In this document: piece after piece, positions 45,198 to 53,740 of the stretch | Numbering within the stretch: the first letter of the stretch is position 1 | How the letters are laid out: each line of letters opens with the position of its first letter | Assembly: GCF_000231445.1 (NCBI RefSeq) | Contig: NZ_AGFR01000009.1 | Coordinates: 372,001 to 436,000, forward strand | Origin: Commensalibacter intestini A911 | Lineage (GTDB): Bacteria; Pseudomonadota; Alphaproteobacteria; Acetobacterales; Acetobacteraceae | Length of the DNA stretch: 64,000 bases | Reading direction: 5' to 3' | The notes under the pieces: model-generated | Told to the model about the DNA's origin: nothing | The model's database searches: none | What the model saw: only the letters and a program-made list of their open reading frames with translations | Translations under genes and position numbers: made by a program

Positions 45198-45755
45198 TTA
45201 TACAAGCACTTCTTTTAAGCGGTTTAGTGTGCTTGGAACATCGTCAATAATTTCAAATAATTCTAAAATACTAGAATCAGCAAAATCTTGCTCAACAATG
45301 ATGTGGAGTTGTTTAATGACAATTTCTGCCCAATTGTCGATATTTACAATAATAATTGGTTTGTTATGCAGTTGTAGATGTTTCCAAGTGAGGATTTCAA
45401 AGAACTCATCAAATGTTCCAATTCCACCAGGTAGACAAAGAAAAGCATCCGCTTCGTTATAAAGTATTTGCTTACGGGTATGCATATCTTCTGTAATAAT
45501 TAAGTCTGTTAAGCGAGAATGCTCACCTTCTTTTTTCTGTAAGAATTTAGGGATAATTCCTTTTACCGCACCGTTTAGATCAATCATTGTATTAGAGATT
45601 TCTCCCATAATACCAACATTTCCTCCTCCAAATACGAGGCGTAGATTATGTTGAACTAATCCAGTACCAAGGTCTTTGGCAGTTTGTTGATATACAGGTT
45701 TATTTCCAAGACGAGAGCCACAGAAAACGGTAACAGAATGTGTATATTTAGACAT
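45198..45755 (-). CDS. LOG family protein (putative cytokinin-riboside-monophosphate phosphoribohydrolase type)
   Basis: 185 residues. LVFGGGNVGIMGEISN and the family motif PGGIGTFDEFFE (PGGxGTxxE) define the LOG/TIGR00730 group, with substrate-contacting Arg in MHTRKQILYNEADAFL. Family members release adenine or purine bases from nucleotide monophosphates; several bacterial ones were long misnamed lysine decarboxylases. The true substrate here is unknown. Convergent with hpnG. Confidence 0.9.
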   Translation of the reverse strand: MSKYTHSVTVFCGSRLGNKPVYQQTAKDLGTGLVQHNLRLVFGGGNVGIMGEISNTMIDLNGAVKGIIPKFLQKKEGEHSRLTDLIITEDMHTRKQILYNEADAFLCLPGGIGTFDEFFEILTWKHLQLHNKPIIIVNIDNWAEIVIKQLHIIVEQDFADSSILELFEIIDDVPSTLNRLKEVLV

Positions 45756-45776
45756 TAATTTTAAACTTTTATAATA

Positions 45777-46994
45777 TTAATTAGGTGTAACTATTGTACG
45801 ATGTTTTGATTGATAATGCAAAATTGAGGTTAGGATAATCCCTGCACATGTAAAAACAGCAGAGCTTAGGAATAACCAGTAATATCCCCAATGTAAATGA
45901 ATAAAGCCTAATAAAGGGCCTGCAATAAAGAGTGCGATATCCAGGAATAAAGAGAAGAATGCTAAAGCAGAACCTCTATTTTCTGCACCGACTGTAGAAA
46001 TAGCGATGATGCCTAATGCAGGATACATCAAAGAAAATCCACATCCTGTTAATCCAGCACCAATGTAGGTTCCAATGATAGAGTGCGTAAAAGCAATTAG
46101 GCATAATCCAAAGGTTTCAACGCAGAGTGATACGATGGCGACAATATACCCACCATATCGATCGATAGAGCTTTTAAAGATAAAGCGTATAAGAACAAAA
46201 CATCCGCCGAAGAGGGAAATCGCGTATGCTGAACCATTCCAGTTATTAAATACAAAGTATAAAGCCATGAAGGCTTGAATGCTACCAAAGCCGATTGTGG
46301 CTAACCCAAGACCTGCACCTGTTGGTAAAACACGCATAAAGACTTTAGTGAACGAAAGGCGTGGTTCACTGGATGGAGTGGGGGGAATGTTCTGATAAGT
46401 GGAGGCCAGTAAAGCACCAGCAGCAGCAAGAATGGTCGTTAAAATAGCAATGCTATTTAAGCCTCCCCAAAAACCGGGTAATCTAGAAAGAAAAATGCCT
46501 AAAGGAGCACCAATGGCCATGCCTCCATAAGAAGTCACACCATTCCAAGAAATGACTTGAGTTGCGTTTTCGACGCCTACGCGACTAATATTCCAAAGGT
46601 TCGTTCCTGTTGATGCCCAGCTTTCTGATGCCCCCATACAAAAACGCCCAAGAATAATAATAAAAAGGGCTGTAAGTGGTTGTGCAATAAAGAAAGAAGA
46701 GCCGAGTGTAAATAATCCTCCACAAGCGCTAACAATTAAACCGATGACAACAGAGCTTTTGGCGCCTTTTGTATCAATCCATTTGCCTGCCCCGGGTCTA
46801 CTGAGAAATGTTCCAATATAAGCAATCGAAACAGCCATACCTGCGACTACGGAATTATAGCCGAGTTGTTGGTGTACATATAATGGAACTGCAGCAAAAG
46901 GCATACCAACATTAATATAACAAATGAGGTTAAAAATAACGGCGGCAAGGATCTTCGTAGTAACAGGGCTAGGTTTTAGATGATTTATAGGCAT
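45777..46994 (-). CDS. MFS transporter (YhhS/YfcJ-like)
   Basis: 405 residues, 12 hydrophobic helices. N-terminal FNLICYINVGMPFAAVPLYVHQQLGYNSVVAGMAVSIAYIGTFLSRPGAGKWIDTKGAK contains a motif-A-like RPGAGKWIDTKGAK, and ASTGTNLWNISRVG is typical of the YhhS/YfcJ subgroup of inner-membrane exporters. Substrate unknown. It may share a transcript with the LOG gene 21 bp downstream. Confidence 0.85.
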   Translation of the reverse strand: MPINHLKPSPVTTKILAAVIFNLICYINVGMPFAAVPLYVHQQLGYNSVVAGMAVSIAYIGTFLSRPGAGKWIDTKGAKSSVVIGLIVSACGGLFTLGSSFFIAQPLTALFIIILGRFCMGASESWASTGTNLWNISRVGVENATQVISWNGVTSYGGMAIGAPLGIFLSRLPGFWGGLNSIAILTTILAAAGALLASTYQNIPPTPSSEPRLSFTKVFMRVLPTGAGLGLATIGFGSIQAFMALYFVFNNWNGSAYAISLFGGCFVLIRFIFKSSIDRYGGYIVAIVSLCVETFGLCLIAFTHSIIGTYIGAGLTGCGFSLMYPALGIIAISTVGAENRGSALAFFSLFLDIALFIAGPLLGFIHLHWGYYWLFLSSAVFTCAGIILTSILHYQSKHRTIVTPN

Positions 46995-47127
46995 CGTATC
47001 AGAACAATTCTTTGATTGGATAAAAGAGTGACATATGAAATAGTTAGCATAGATAATTATTTATATTTCAATAAAATATATGTTTTTGATGATAAAATGA
47101 TTGCACGTATAAGGAAAGGAAAAAATT

Positions 47128-48513
47128 GTGGAAAGCATTTTAAAAGATATTGATCAAGGATTACCTCAATCTTTAGAAAGATTATTTGAGCTATTACGAA
47201 TTCCGAGTATTTCGGCAGACCCTGATTATGCACATGAATGTCGTCATGCAGCAAATTGGTTAAAAGAATATTTAGAAACTTTCAATTTTACGACACAGAT
47301 TTGTGAAACAGAAGGGCATCCGATTATATTGGCTCAAGAGTTGTCAGCTACAGATGCGCCACATATTTTATTTTATGGTCATTATGATGTGCAGCCTGTT
47401 GATCCCTTAGAGTTATGGCATACCCCTCCTTTTGAACCTGCGATTATCAAAGATGCTTCAGGGTGCGATGTTATTCATGGACGAGGATCTTCTGATGATA
47501 AAGGACAAATCTTAACGTTCTTAGAAGCCTGTCGTGCAATTTATAATCAAACAGGACAACTTCCTGTGCGTGTGACGGTTATTTTAGAAGGCGAAGAAGA
47601 AAGTGGTGGAGAGCATCTACCAGGCTTTTTAGAAGCACAAAAGAATTCTCTTCATCCAGATATGGCGTTTATTTGTGATACAGATATGGCAACGCCAGAT
47701 GTTCCCGCGATTACAGCGATGGTGCGTGGTTTAGTAGGGGAAGAGGTCACTATTTATGCTGCGAATAGAGATTTACATTCTGGGTTATATGGGAATGCGG
47801 CACGCAACTCTATTCAAGTATTATCGGAAATGATTACTGCGCTGCGAGATGGTCAAGGGCGTGTCACTGTTCCAGAATTCTATGAAGGTGTTCCGCATAT
47901 TCCTGAAGAGATTAAGTCTAAATGGCAAGAGATCGGAAAAACAGATGAAGCACTCTTATCCCCGATTGGGTTAAAAGAGGCTGCTGGAGAAAAAGCTTTT
48001 AAAGCTGTAGAGCAAACTTGGTGTCGGCCATCTTGTGAAATTAATGGGATTAGTGGTGGATATGAAGGGGCAGGATTTAAAACGGTTATTCCCGCAAAAG
48101 CTTCAGCAAAGATTTCTTTTCGATTGGTTGGGCAACAAGATCCTTTGAAAATCAGAAAGAATTTTCGTGAATTTGTGAAGTCCTTTATTCCTCAAGATTG
48201 TCGCGTTGAGTTTGAATCTCATGGTGCTTCTAGAGCAGGGATGGTGTCATTGGATGGCCCTGTTCTAGGAACTGTTTGTGACGCTTTACGAGATGAATGG
48301 CATTGTGAAACGGCTATTGTTGGCAGTGGAGGGGCTATTCCTGTTGTGAATGATTTACAACGCGTCTTTGGAATCGAGTCTTTTTTGGTTGGATTTGCAA
48401 ATGTAGATGATTGTATTCATTCCCCGAATGAAAAATATAACCTTCGTTCATTTCATAAGGGGATACGTTCTTGGGTAAGAATTTTATATGCGTTACAAAC
48501 TGTAAAACTATAA
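47128..48513 (+). CDS. M20-family metallopeptidase (dipeptidase)
   Basis: 461 residues from GTG 47128 with AAGGAAAGGA upstream. The metal ligands of the M20 family are visible: FYGHYDVQPVDP (His, Asp), GRGSSDDKGQILTFLEA (Asp), ILEGEEESGGEH (Glu-Glu), ICDTDM and the late His of DDCIHSPNEKYNLRSFHKG. A dimerisation (lid) domain lies in the middle (about 180-330). Cytoplasmic, with substrates likely to be dipeptides. It overlaps the end of the convergent MTHFR-like gene by 6 bp. Confidence 0.92.
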   Translation: MESILKDIDQGLPQSLERLFELLRIPSISADPDYAHECRHAANWLKEYLETFNFTTQICETEGHPIILAQELSATDAPHILFYGHYDVQPVDPLELWHTPPFEPAIIKDASGCDVIHGRGSSDDKGQILTFLEACRAIYNQTGQLPVRVTVILEGEEESGGEHLPGFLEAQKNSLHPDMAFICDTDMATPDVPAITAMVRGLVGEEVTIYAANRDLHSGLYGNAARNSIQVLSEMITALRDGQGRVTVPEFYEGVPHIPEEIKSKWQEIGKTDEALLSPIGLKEAAGEKAFKAVEQTWCRPSCEINGISGGYEGAGFKTVIPAKASAKISFRLVGQQDPLKIRKNFREFVKSFIPQDCRVEFESHGASRAGMVSLDGPVLGTVCDALRDEWHCETAIVGSGGAIPVVNDLQRVFGIESFLVGFANVDDCIHSPNEKYNLRSFHKGIRSWVRILYALQTVKL

Positions 48514-49251
48514 AAATACTTCGAGTAAAGGGGGTAAATATTTTTCAAGTTTTACCCGTAGTGGCATTAAGTAAGTATTGCTATTTGTTTGTTTAATAAG
48601 GTTTAACGCACGCTTTGCGAAAGCAATATTTGCTTCTAAGGTTGGTTCAAACTGTTGAGGAAAAATGACATTGTTGGTAACTTCCCAATAAGATTTCGAT
48701 CTTGGACCAACCACAGGAGATAGCCCCCAAAATACGTTTTTATCGTGAAGCCAATCCATACAAACCTCTAGTAATTTTTCGTCAAAAATAGGTTGAGTAA
48801 AGAAGCCCTTTGCCCCAGCGGCTTCTTTGGACTGAATATGTTCTAGCTCCTCTTTAGGGGAGCGACGATAAGGATCAAAAGCAGCATATAATGTTAAATG
48901 AGGCAGCTCTTTTTGATAACGACGTAGGATAGTTTCTGTTGTATTGGGATAGGTGATTTTGTGTAAATCAGCAGGAGGATCCCCTTGAATGACTAAAACT
49001 TCTTTAAGGTTCTTTTGGTTATATCCAGGCAAAGGGGCATTAGGATCAATATCGATTGCTCTGACATGAGGAATGGTATTTGGATATAAAGGATAAGTAA
49101 TATCAAAAGCTTCCCAACTATGTAAAGGAAAGCGCATTAGGTCTGGAATATTAATTGTATTAGCGACAGGAAAATATTCTTTGATATTTTGCATATCGGT
49201 AATAAGGTTTTGTTTATCTCTAGGGATAAGCTCGATTGAGATACGTGTCAT
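48508..49251 (-). CDS. Methylenetetrahydrofolate reductase-like protein (short, divergent)
   Basis: 247 residues, about 45-50 shorter than E. coli MetF. Family traits: ISIELIPRDK at the start (EFFPP-like strand), LKEVLVIQGDPPADL (the RGDPP-like motif), LTLYAAFDPYRRSPKEELEHIQSKEAAGAKGFFTQPIFD (the TQ-F motif) and GLSPVVGP. The usual THxxC-like strand is not obvious, so activity on folate is uncertain. It lies 1.5 kb from folD, in a one-carbon neighbourhood. Could be a MetF with altered cofactor binding. Confidence 0.7.
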   Translation of the reverse strand: MTRISIELIPRDKQNLITDMQNIKEYFPVANTINIPDLMRFPLHSWEAFDITYPLYPNTIPHVRAIDIDPNAPLPGYNQKNLKEVLVIQGDPPADLHKITYPNTTETILRRYQKELPHLTLYAAFDPYRRSPKEELEHIQSKEAAGAKGFFTQPIFDEKLLEVCMDWLHDKNVFWGLSPVVGPRSKSYWEVTNNVIFPQQFEPTLEANIAFAKRALNLIKQTNSNTYLMPLRVKLEKYLPPLLEVFL

Positions 49252-49371
49252 TTTTTATCCTTTATTGTTTGATTTATAGTATAAAGGTTTGTAATTGACT
49301 GCAAGTCACTCTAATCAAGTTTATTTTATAGATTTCATAATGATAAAAAATTATTGAAATAGGTTGTTCTT

Positions 49372-49866
49372 ATGGTTGTTCCGTATCTTCAGTGTATGAT
49401 GATGGTTTCTACTTTTCATCATTTACCTCCCAATGTTTTGCCATCAATACAGCGTGTTGAAGGGGGGAGGCCAGGTCTTGTTTCTAATAATAAAAACGGA
49501 ACACAAGATTTGGGGGTAATGCAGATTAATACACGATGGATTGAACCATTGCAAAGAACGACTCATGAAGCTGGAGATGTGATTTATAAAAGATTACAAA
49601 ATGATAGTTGCTATAATATTGCGGTCGCAGGCGCAATTATGAAGCTTTATTTACGTGAGACAAATGGAAATTTAATGCAGGCGATTGGGAATTATCATTC
49701 CCATACACCTTATTTTAATAATCAATATCAGCTACGAATTATCCAGGCATCTTATAAAACAAACTCGACTTCTGCTTCTTTAGGAGATCGTTTGTCTCCT
49801 TATCAAAGACGCCTACTAAAAGCAAAACAAAGGTCTAATAAACATCACTATCGCAAAAGATCATAA
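49372..49866 (+). CDS. Lytic transglycosylase-like protein
   Basis: 164 residues. The lysozyme-like core is recognisable: LPSIQRVEGGRPGLVSNN (catalytic Glu in RVEGG), DLGVMQINTRWI (the GxMQIN motif), NDSCYNIAVAGAIMKLYL, and YHSHTPYFNNQYQLRIIQA. This is the form usual in Acetobacteraceae and resembles VirB1-type transglycosylases. There is no cleavable signal peptide from this start (MVVPYLQCMMMV), so export is unclear. It is not linked to a secretion system here; a basic tail (KAKQRSNKHHYRKRS) follows the domain. Confidence 0.75.
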   Translation: MVVPYLQCMMMVSTFHHLPPNVLPSIQRVEGGRPGLVSNNKNGTQDLGVMQINTRWIEPLQRTTHEAGDVIYKRLQNDSCYNIAVAGAIMKLYLRETNGNLMQAIGNYHSHTPYFNNQYQLRIIQASYKTNSTSASLGDRLSPYQRRLLKAKQRSNKHHYRKRS

Positions 49867-49894
49867 TGATCGCGTTGCTTCTAGTAACAAATCA

Positions 49895-50137
49895 TTAAGA
49901 TTTAACTTTTTTTCTTTTTTGTACAAGAGTCGATGTCTTTGTTTGAGAAATTGGTTTTTCAATTACTTTTTTATTTTTTGTTGCAGTTGAACTATCGTCT
50001 TTTGTAGCTACTTTAATATCGATCTTATCTAAAGAATGATCATTCCCTTTAGTAGTTGGAGGGTTAACTTTTTTAATATTTTTTGTAATGACTTTAGGCT
50101 CTGCACTATCTTTAGTATTGTTTAAGGCTGTGTCGCT
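49895..50137 (-). other. Out-of-frame continuation of the FDxxWYL-repeat gene
   Basis: After the A8 tracts at 50137-50168 the minus strand stays open in a different frame for 80 residues ending at TAA 49895. It begins SDTALNNTKDSAEPKVITKN and ends KTSTLVQKRKKVKS. Composition (Lys/Thr/Ser-rich, charged) continues that of the tail before the shift, so it appears to be the original C-terminus. Removing one A (or adding two) in one tract joins both parts into a protein of about 235 residues. Confidence 0.6.
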
Positions 50138-50603
50138 TTTTTTTGTACTTTTTTTTGTACTTTTTTTTCGCTATTTCAGATTTTTGAGGTGCAGCAACAG
50201 CGTCTTTTTTTATAATTTTACTAGTTGTTTCTTTTGCTTTGTTTGTGTTTTCTTCAACGATTATATCGTGCTTTTCAATAGTAATTTCTGTTTCATCCTC
50301 ATCAAGAAAGACTTCAAACGTTATCGGAGGTAATGGAGATTCGTGAGGAGAGCGAGGTAATCTACCTTCTGATGCACCATATAAAATATAGTGAATAAAA
50401 GGATTTAAATGACATTCTGCGATATCTGTATAAGTGCTTAAGTAAAATTTGGTGTTAAAAAAACGATTAGGATTGCGTCCTTCTTTGTAACCAAAAGATA
50501 AATAATGTTCTAAAGGATCACAATTTGCAAGTGTAACATCTTGATAGGTTGCAAGATACCAAGCAGAGTCAAATAAAAGAGATAGAGTTTCGATTTCAGA
50601 CAT
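50112..50603 (-). CDS. FDxxWYLxxYxDV-repeat protein, frame interrupted in A8 tracts
   Basis: As written, 163 residues ending at a TAA shortly after three A8 tracts. Residues about 10-90 contain two copies of a repeat: FDSAWYLATYQDV to DPLEHYLSFGYKEGRNPN, and FNTKFYLSTYTDI to NPFIHYILYGASEGRLPR. This repeat is common beside glycosyltransferase domains in cell-surface polysaccharide proteins, but none is present here. A charged linker follows (EVFLDEDETEITIEKHDIIVEE) and a Lys tail (KKKYKKKYKKK). The second reading frame continues the tail. Thus it is a frameshifted gene, a slippage-controlled gene, or a sequencing error. Confidence 0.7.
   Translation of the reverse strand: MSEIETLSLLFDSAWYLATYQDVTLANCDPLEHYLSFGYKEGRNPNRFFNTKFYLSTYTDIAECHLNPFIHYILYGASEGRLPRSPHESPLPPITFEVFLDEDETEITIEKHDIIVEENTNKAKETTSKIIKKDAVAAPQKSEIAKKKYKKKYKKKRHSLKQY
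50137..50168. repeat. Three A8/T8 homopolymer tracts in 12-bp direct repeats
   Basis: On the plus strand T8-GTAC-T8-GTAC-T8, flanked by CGC on both sides; on the coding (minus) strand A8 repeats give Lys-Lys-Lys-Tyr units. Such tracts are prone to RNA polymerase slippage and replication slippage. The reading frame of the gene at 49895-50603 changes precisely here. Confidence 0.85.
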
Positions 50604-50780
50604 TGGTGTTATTGATCCATTTGTATTTTTTAATTGTAATAAAATATTTTGTTAGGCTCAAAAAACATAACAAATCGTTTTGTTTTTTTAATATAATAGT
50701 CTTTTCATTAAATAGATAGTTGTAACGATCTCGTTTTACAAGGCTTATGATCTTATTTCAGTTAAGTTTCTAAATAAAAT

Positions 50781-51665
50781 TTATATTGATAGATGTTTTT
50801 TTGTTGCGCATAGGGTGTTATGTAATAAGCAAGATATTGTAATCGGCCCTACGCCGCCTGGTACAGGGGTAATTTTACTTGCAATACCTAGGGCTTCTTG
50901 GAAAGCAACATCTCCTACCAATTTTATTTTCTTATCATCAGAAATAATACGGTTAATACCTACATCAATAATAATAGCACCTTTTTTAATCCAAGATCCT
51001 TTTACGAGTTCTCTGCATCCTGTCGCTACAATGATAATATCAGCTTGTTTGGCTAGCTCAGCAGTATTACGTGTATCAATATGCGCAATTGTTACTGTGC
51101 ATCCTTGGTTTAAAAGTAATTGTGCCATGGGTTTTCCCATGAGGTTGGAGGCGCCTATAACTAACGCATTCAATCCGCGTAAATTAGGGACTTCCTGTTG
51201 TAGTAATAGTAGACAGCCTAAAGGTGTGCATGGAATAAAACCATCCATATGCCCGAGTGCTAATTTGCCAGCATTATAAGCTGTTAACCCATCAACATCT
51301 TTTTCAGGACGAATAGCTTGAATAATGGGATCTGCAACTAGATGTTTAGGTAAGGGAAGTTGTACTAGAATACCATGAATATCAGGATCGTTATTAAGTC
51401 TTTGAATTAAAGATAGCAACTCTTGTTGTGTTGTGGTTTCTGGTAACAAGTGCATAAAAGAACGCATGCCAACTTTATGTGTTTGTTTTGTTTTATTACG
51501 CACATAAACTTCGCTTGCCGGATCGTTGCCAACTAGAATAACAGCAAGTCCAGGAGTAATGCCTGTGGTTTTTTGTAGTTCTGCAACTTCTTCAGTTACT
51601 TTCTGTGTCATACGTTCGGCAAATGCCTTACCATCAATCAGTTGTGTTTCGATAGGTGTATTCAT
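50781..51665 (-). CDS. folD: Bifunctional methylenetetrahydrofolate dehydrogenase/cyclohydrolase
   Basis: 294 residues. Family motifs: VGNDPASEVYVRNKTKQTHKVGM with the catalytic Lys, GILVQLPLPKHL, PEKDVDGLTAYNAGKLAL, IGASNLMGKPMAQLL (NADP site) and TPVPGGVGPITISCLLHNT. Interconverts methylene-, methenyl- and formyl-tetrahydrofolate for purine and formyl-methionine synthesis. Usual length. Confidence 0.97.
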   Translation of the reverse strand: MNTPIETQLIDGKAFAERMTQKVTEEVAELQKTTGITPGLAVILVGNDPASEVYVRNKTKQTHKVGMRSFMHLLPETTTQQELLSLIQRLNNDPDIHGILVQLPLPKHLVADPIIQAIRPEKDVDGLTAYNAGKLALGHMDGFIPCTPLGCLLLLQQEVPNLRGLNALVIGASNLMGKPMAQLLLNQGCTVTIAHIDTRNTAELAKQADIIIVATGCRELVKGSWIKKGAIIIDVGINRIISDDKKIKLVGDVAFQEALGIASKITPVPGGVGPITISCLLHNTLCATKKHLSI

Positions 51666-51714
51666 TATTCTTAGTCTCTATATTCAATTAACAAATAGTA
51701 TGCTTAAGAAAGTT

Positions 51715-53037
51715 TTATACGATCGTTTTGTCTTTCTTTTTTTCTTTTTTTGTTTCTGCTTTTTGATCCCATTCATCAGCAATTGCGGCAACAATACCAT
51801 TTCCTAAAACACTTGTTGCCGTTCTAGCCATATCAAGGAATTGATCAACAGCGATGATTAATGTCATTCCTGATGCAGGAATGCCAAAACCAGGCATAAC
51901 AGATTGCAACATAACAGTTGATGCTCTTGGAACGCCCGCAATTCCTTTGCTACTAATCATCATGACAAGCAGCATCATAATCTGTTTATCCCAAGGCATA
52001 TCAATATGATAGATTTGCGCAATGAATAAAGCTGCAAAAGAAAGGAATACCATCGTTCCACAGAGGTTAAATGTATATCCTAGAGGTAAAACAAATCCAG
52101 ATATTTTTGGTGAAATTCCAAATTTTGTGAGTTGTTCGAGAGAACGTGGATATGCAGATTCACTACTTGCTGTTGCAAATCCAATCATAACAGGCTCAGA
52201 GATATAAGATAACAGAGGAAAGATTTTCTTGCCTATGACTAAATATCCAGTACCAATAAGTAGGCTCCACATAATAAGTACAAGAATGTAAAACTCTGCA
52301 ATAAATATTCCATATTGTGGAATAATTTGTATGCCATTTTTTGTTGAAATTGATAGTAGAGAAGAAAAAACAACCAAAGGAACAATTTTCATAACCATGT
52401 CGGTAATATTCAACATAACTTTGGCTAAAGTATCAATACCATCACGTAGAACTTGAGCTGTTTTCCCTGGGATTTTTGCTAAAGCTAATCCAAAGAAAAG
52501 TGAAAAAACAACAACTTGTATGATTTTATCATTTTTGATCATGGCTCCGATAATACTATCTGGTACAATGTCGATAATAAAATGAATAATATCAAAATGA
52601 TAGTTTGAATGTACCTCAGTAATAGGAGGAGGGTTTTCCATAAATCCAATGCCAGGTTTAACAATATTAGCATAAACCATCCCTACAGCCAAAGAAACAA
52701 AAGAGGCTGCAATAAACCATAAAACGACTCTGATTCCAATACGTTTAAAAGTGCTTGTATCTTGGACGTTACTGATGCCTGAAATTAAAGTGGCTAGAAC
52801 AAGAGGGCCAACGATCATACTGATTAATCGTAAGAAAATCTTGACGACCAAATCGGCAGAAGTTGTTACAAAAGTTGCCAGATTTGTTGTTTTAGTAATA
52901 TTAATACTATAACCGTAATTATGGAAGATAATACCCAAAATAAGCCCAGATATCATCGCAATTCCGATAACGAGGGTATGCCTTAAAAGAGAATTGGATG
53001 AAGATATTGGGGTTTGTTCAACCTGTTCTGATGCCAT
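51715..53037 (-). CDS. Dicarboxylate/amino-acid:cation symporter (DAACS family)
   Basis: 440 residues with eight membrane helices and two re-entrant loops. The serine-rich hairpin (FATASSESAYPRSLEQL, about 290), the NMDGT-like motif replaced by TFNLCGTMVFLSFAALFIAQ (about 325), and SKGIAGVPRASTVML (the second hairpin) identify the glutamate/aspartate/C4-dicarboxylate transporter family (GltP/DctA). Imports dicarboxylates with protons or sodium across the inner membrane. Precise substrate not certain. A Lys-rich tail (KKEKKKDK) ends the protein. Confidence 0.9.
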   Translation of the reverse strand: MASEQVEQTPISSSNSLLRHTLVIGIAMISGLILGIIFHNYGYSINITKTTNLATFVTTSADLVVKIFLRLISMIVGPLVLATLISGISNVQDTSTFKRIGIRVVLWFIAASFVSLAVGMVYANIVKPGIGFMENPPPITEVHSNYHFDIIHFIIDIVPDSIIGAMIKNDKIIQVVVFSLFFGLALAKIPGKTAQVLRDGIDTLAKVMLNITDMVMKIVPLVVFSSLLSISTKNGIQIIPQYGIFIAEFYILVLIMWSLLIGTGYLVIGKKIFPLLSYISEPVMIGFATASSESAYPRSLEQLTKFGISPKISGFVLPLGYTFNLCGTMVFLSFAALFIAQIYHIDMPWDKQIMMLLVMMISSKGIAGVPRASTVMLQSVMPGFGIPASGMTLIIAVDQFLDMARTATSVLGNGIVAAIADEWDQKAETKKEKKKDKTIV

Positions 53038-53110
53038 ACGGAAATATTCCCTCGTTAATTATGGTTTTTTTATGAAAGATTATAGTTTTAAAAAACTATA
53101 GGTAACTGTG

Positions 53111-53695
53111 TCAAACTAATTTTTTGCTACGCAACAAACAAAATGCTGCGATTGAAACCATACAGGTCACTTCACCTGTTTCAATCATCTTTTCAAATTG
53201 CGCCAATGGTACCGTATGGCAAGTCATATTTTGCTCAGTAGCTTCACGATTGGTTGAATGTTGGGTTAGATTTGTTGCGAGGAATACATGTCCTTTTTGT
53301 GTGGAGTAACCAGCACCTTGATAAAAACTACCTGCACGAATAAGTGTTTTAGCACGTAGTCCGGTTTCTTCTTCCAGTTCTCCTGCAGCCACCATTTCTG
53401 GAGTTGCATCAGGTTTTAACTCCCACATGCCCATAGGAAGTTCCCACATAAATTCACCTACAGGATATCGATATTGTCGAATGAGAGTGACCGTTTGGGT
53501 ATTTTCATCTTGGCCAAGAGGGAGAATAACAGCAAACTCGTTACGCTCTACAACTCCAAACATACCGTCTAAGTTGTTGGGATATTTGATAATATCTTCA
53601 CGAATTTTTAACCAACGATTTTCGTAAGCAATCCGTGACGAGATAGGAGTGATCCCGCCAGCATCGGGTTGACCAATAATTTTCTTTGCTGTCAT
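53111..53695 (-). CDS. NUDIX hydrolase (ADP-ribose pyrophosphatase-like)
   Basis: 194 residues. The Nudix helix is AAGELEEETGL preceded by MGMWELKPDATPEM, matching the Nudix box except that the first Arg is Gly. Further traits of the ADPRase subfamily: LIRQYRYPVGEFMWELP and GAGYSTQKGHVFLATNL. Likely hydrolyses ADP-ribose or a related nucleotide sugar. Lies upstream of the symporter gene on the same strand, without obvious functional link. Confidence 0.88.
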   Translation of the reverse strand: MTAKKIIGQPDAGGITPISSRIAYENRWLKIREDIIKYPNNLDGMFGVVERNEFAVILPLGQDENTQTVTLIRQYRYPVGEFMWELPMGMWELKPDATPEMVAAGELEEETGLRAKTLIRAGSFYQGAGYSTQKGHVFLATNLTQHSTNREATEQNMTCHTVPLAQFEKMIETGEVTCMVSIAAFCLLRSKKLV

Positions 53696-53740
53696 AATTC
53701 AAATATCCTGTATGCTGAAAGTGAAATAGAAAAGAAAGAT

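Noticed and set aside
50815-51279. 154-codon open frame antisense to folD
   Set aside because: Entirely within folD, whose protein is complete and convincing; no start signal.
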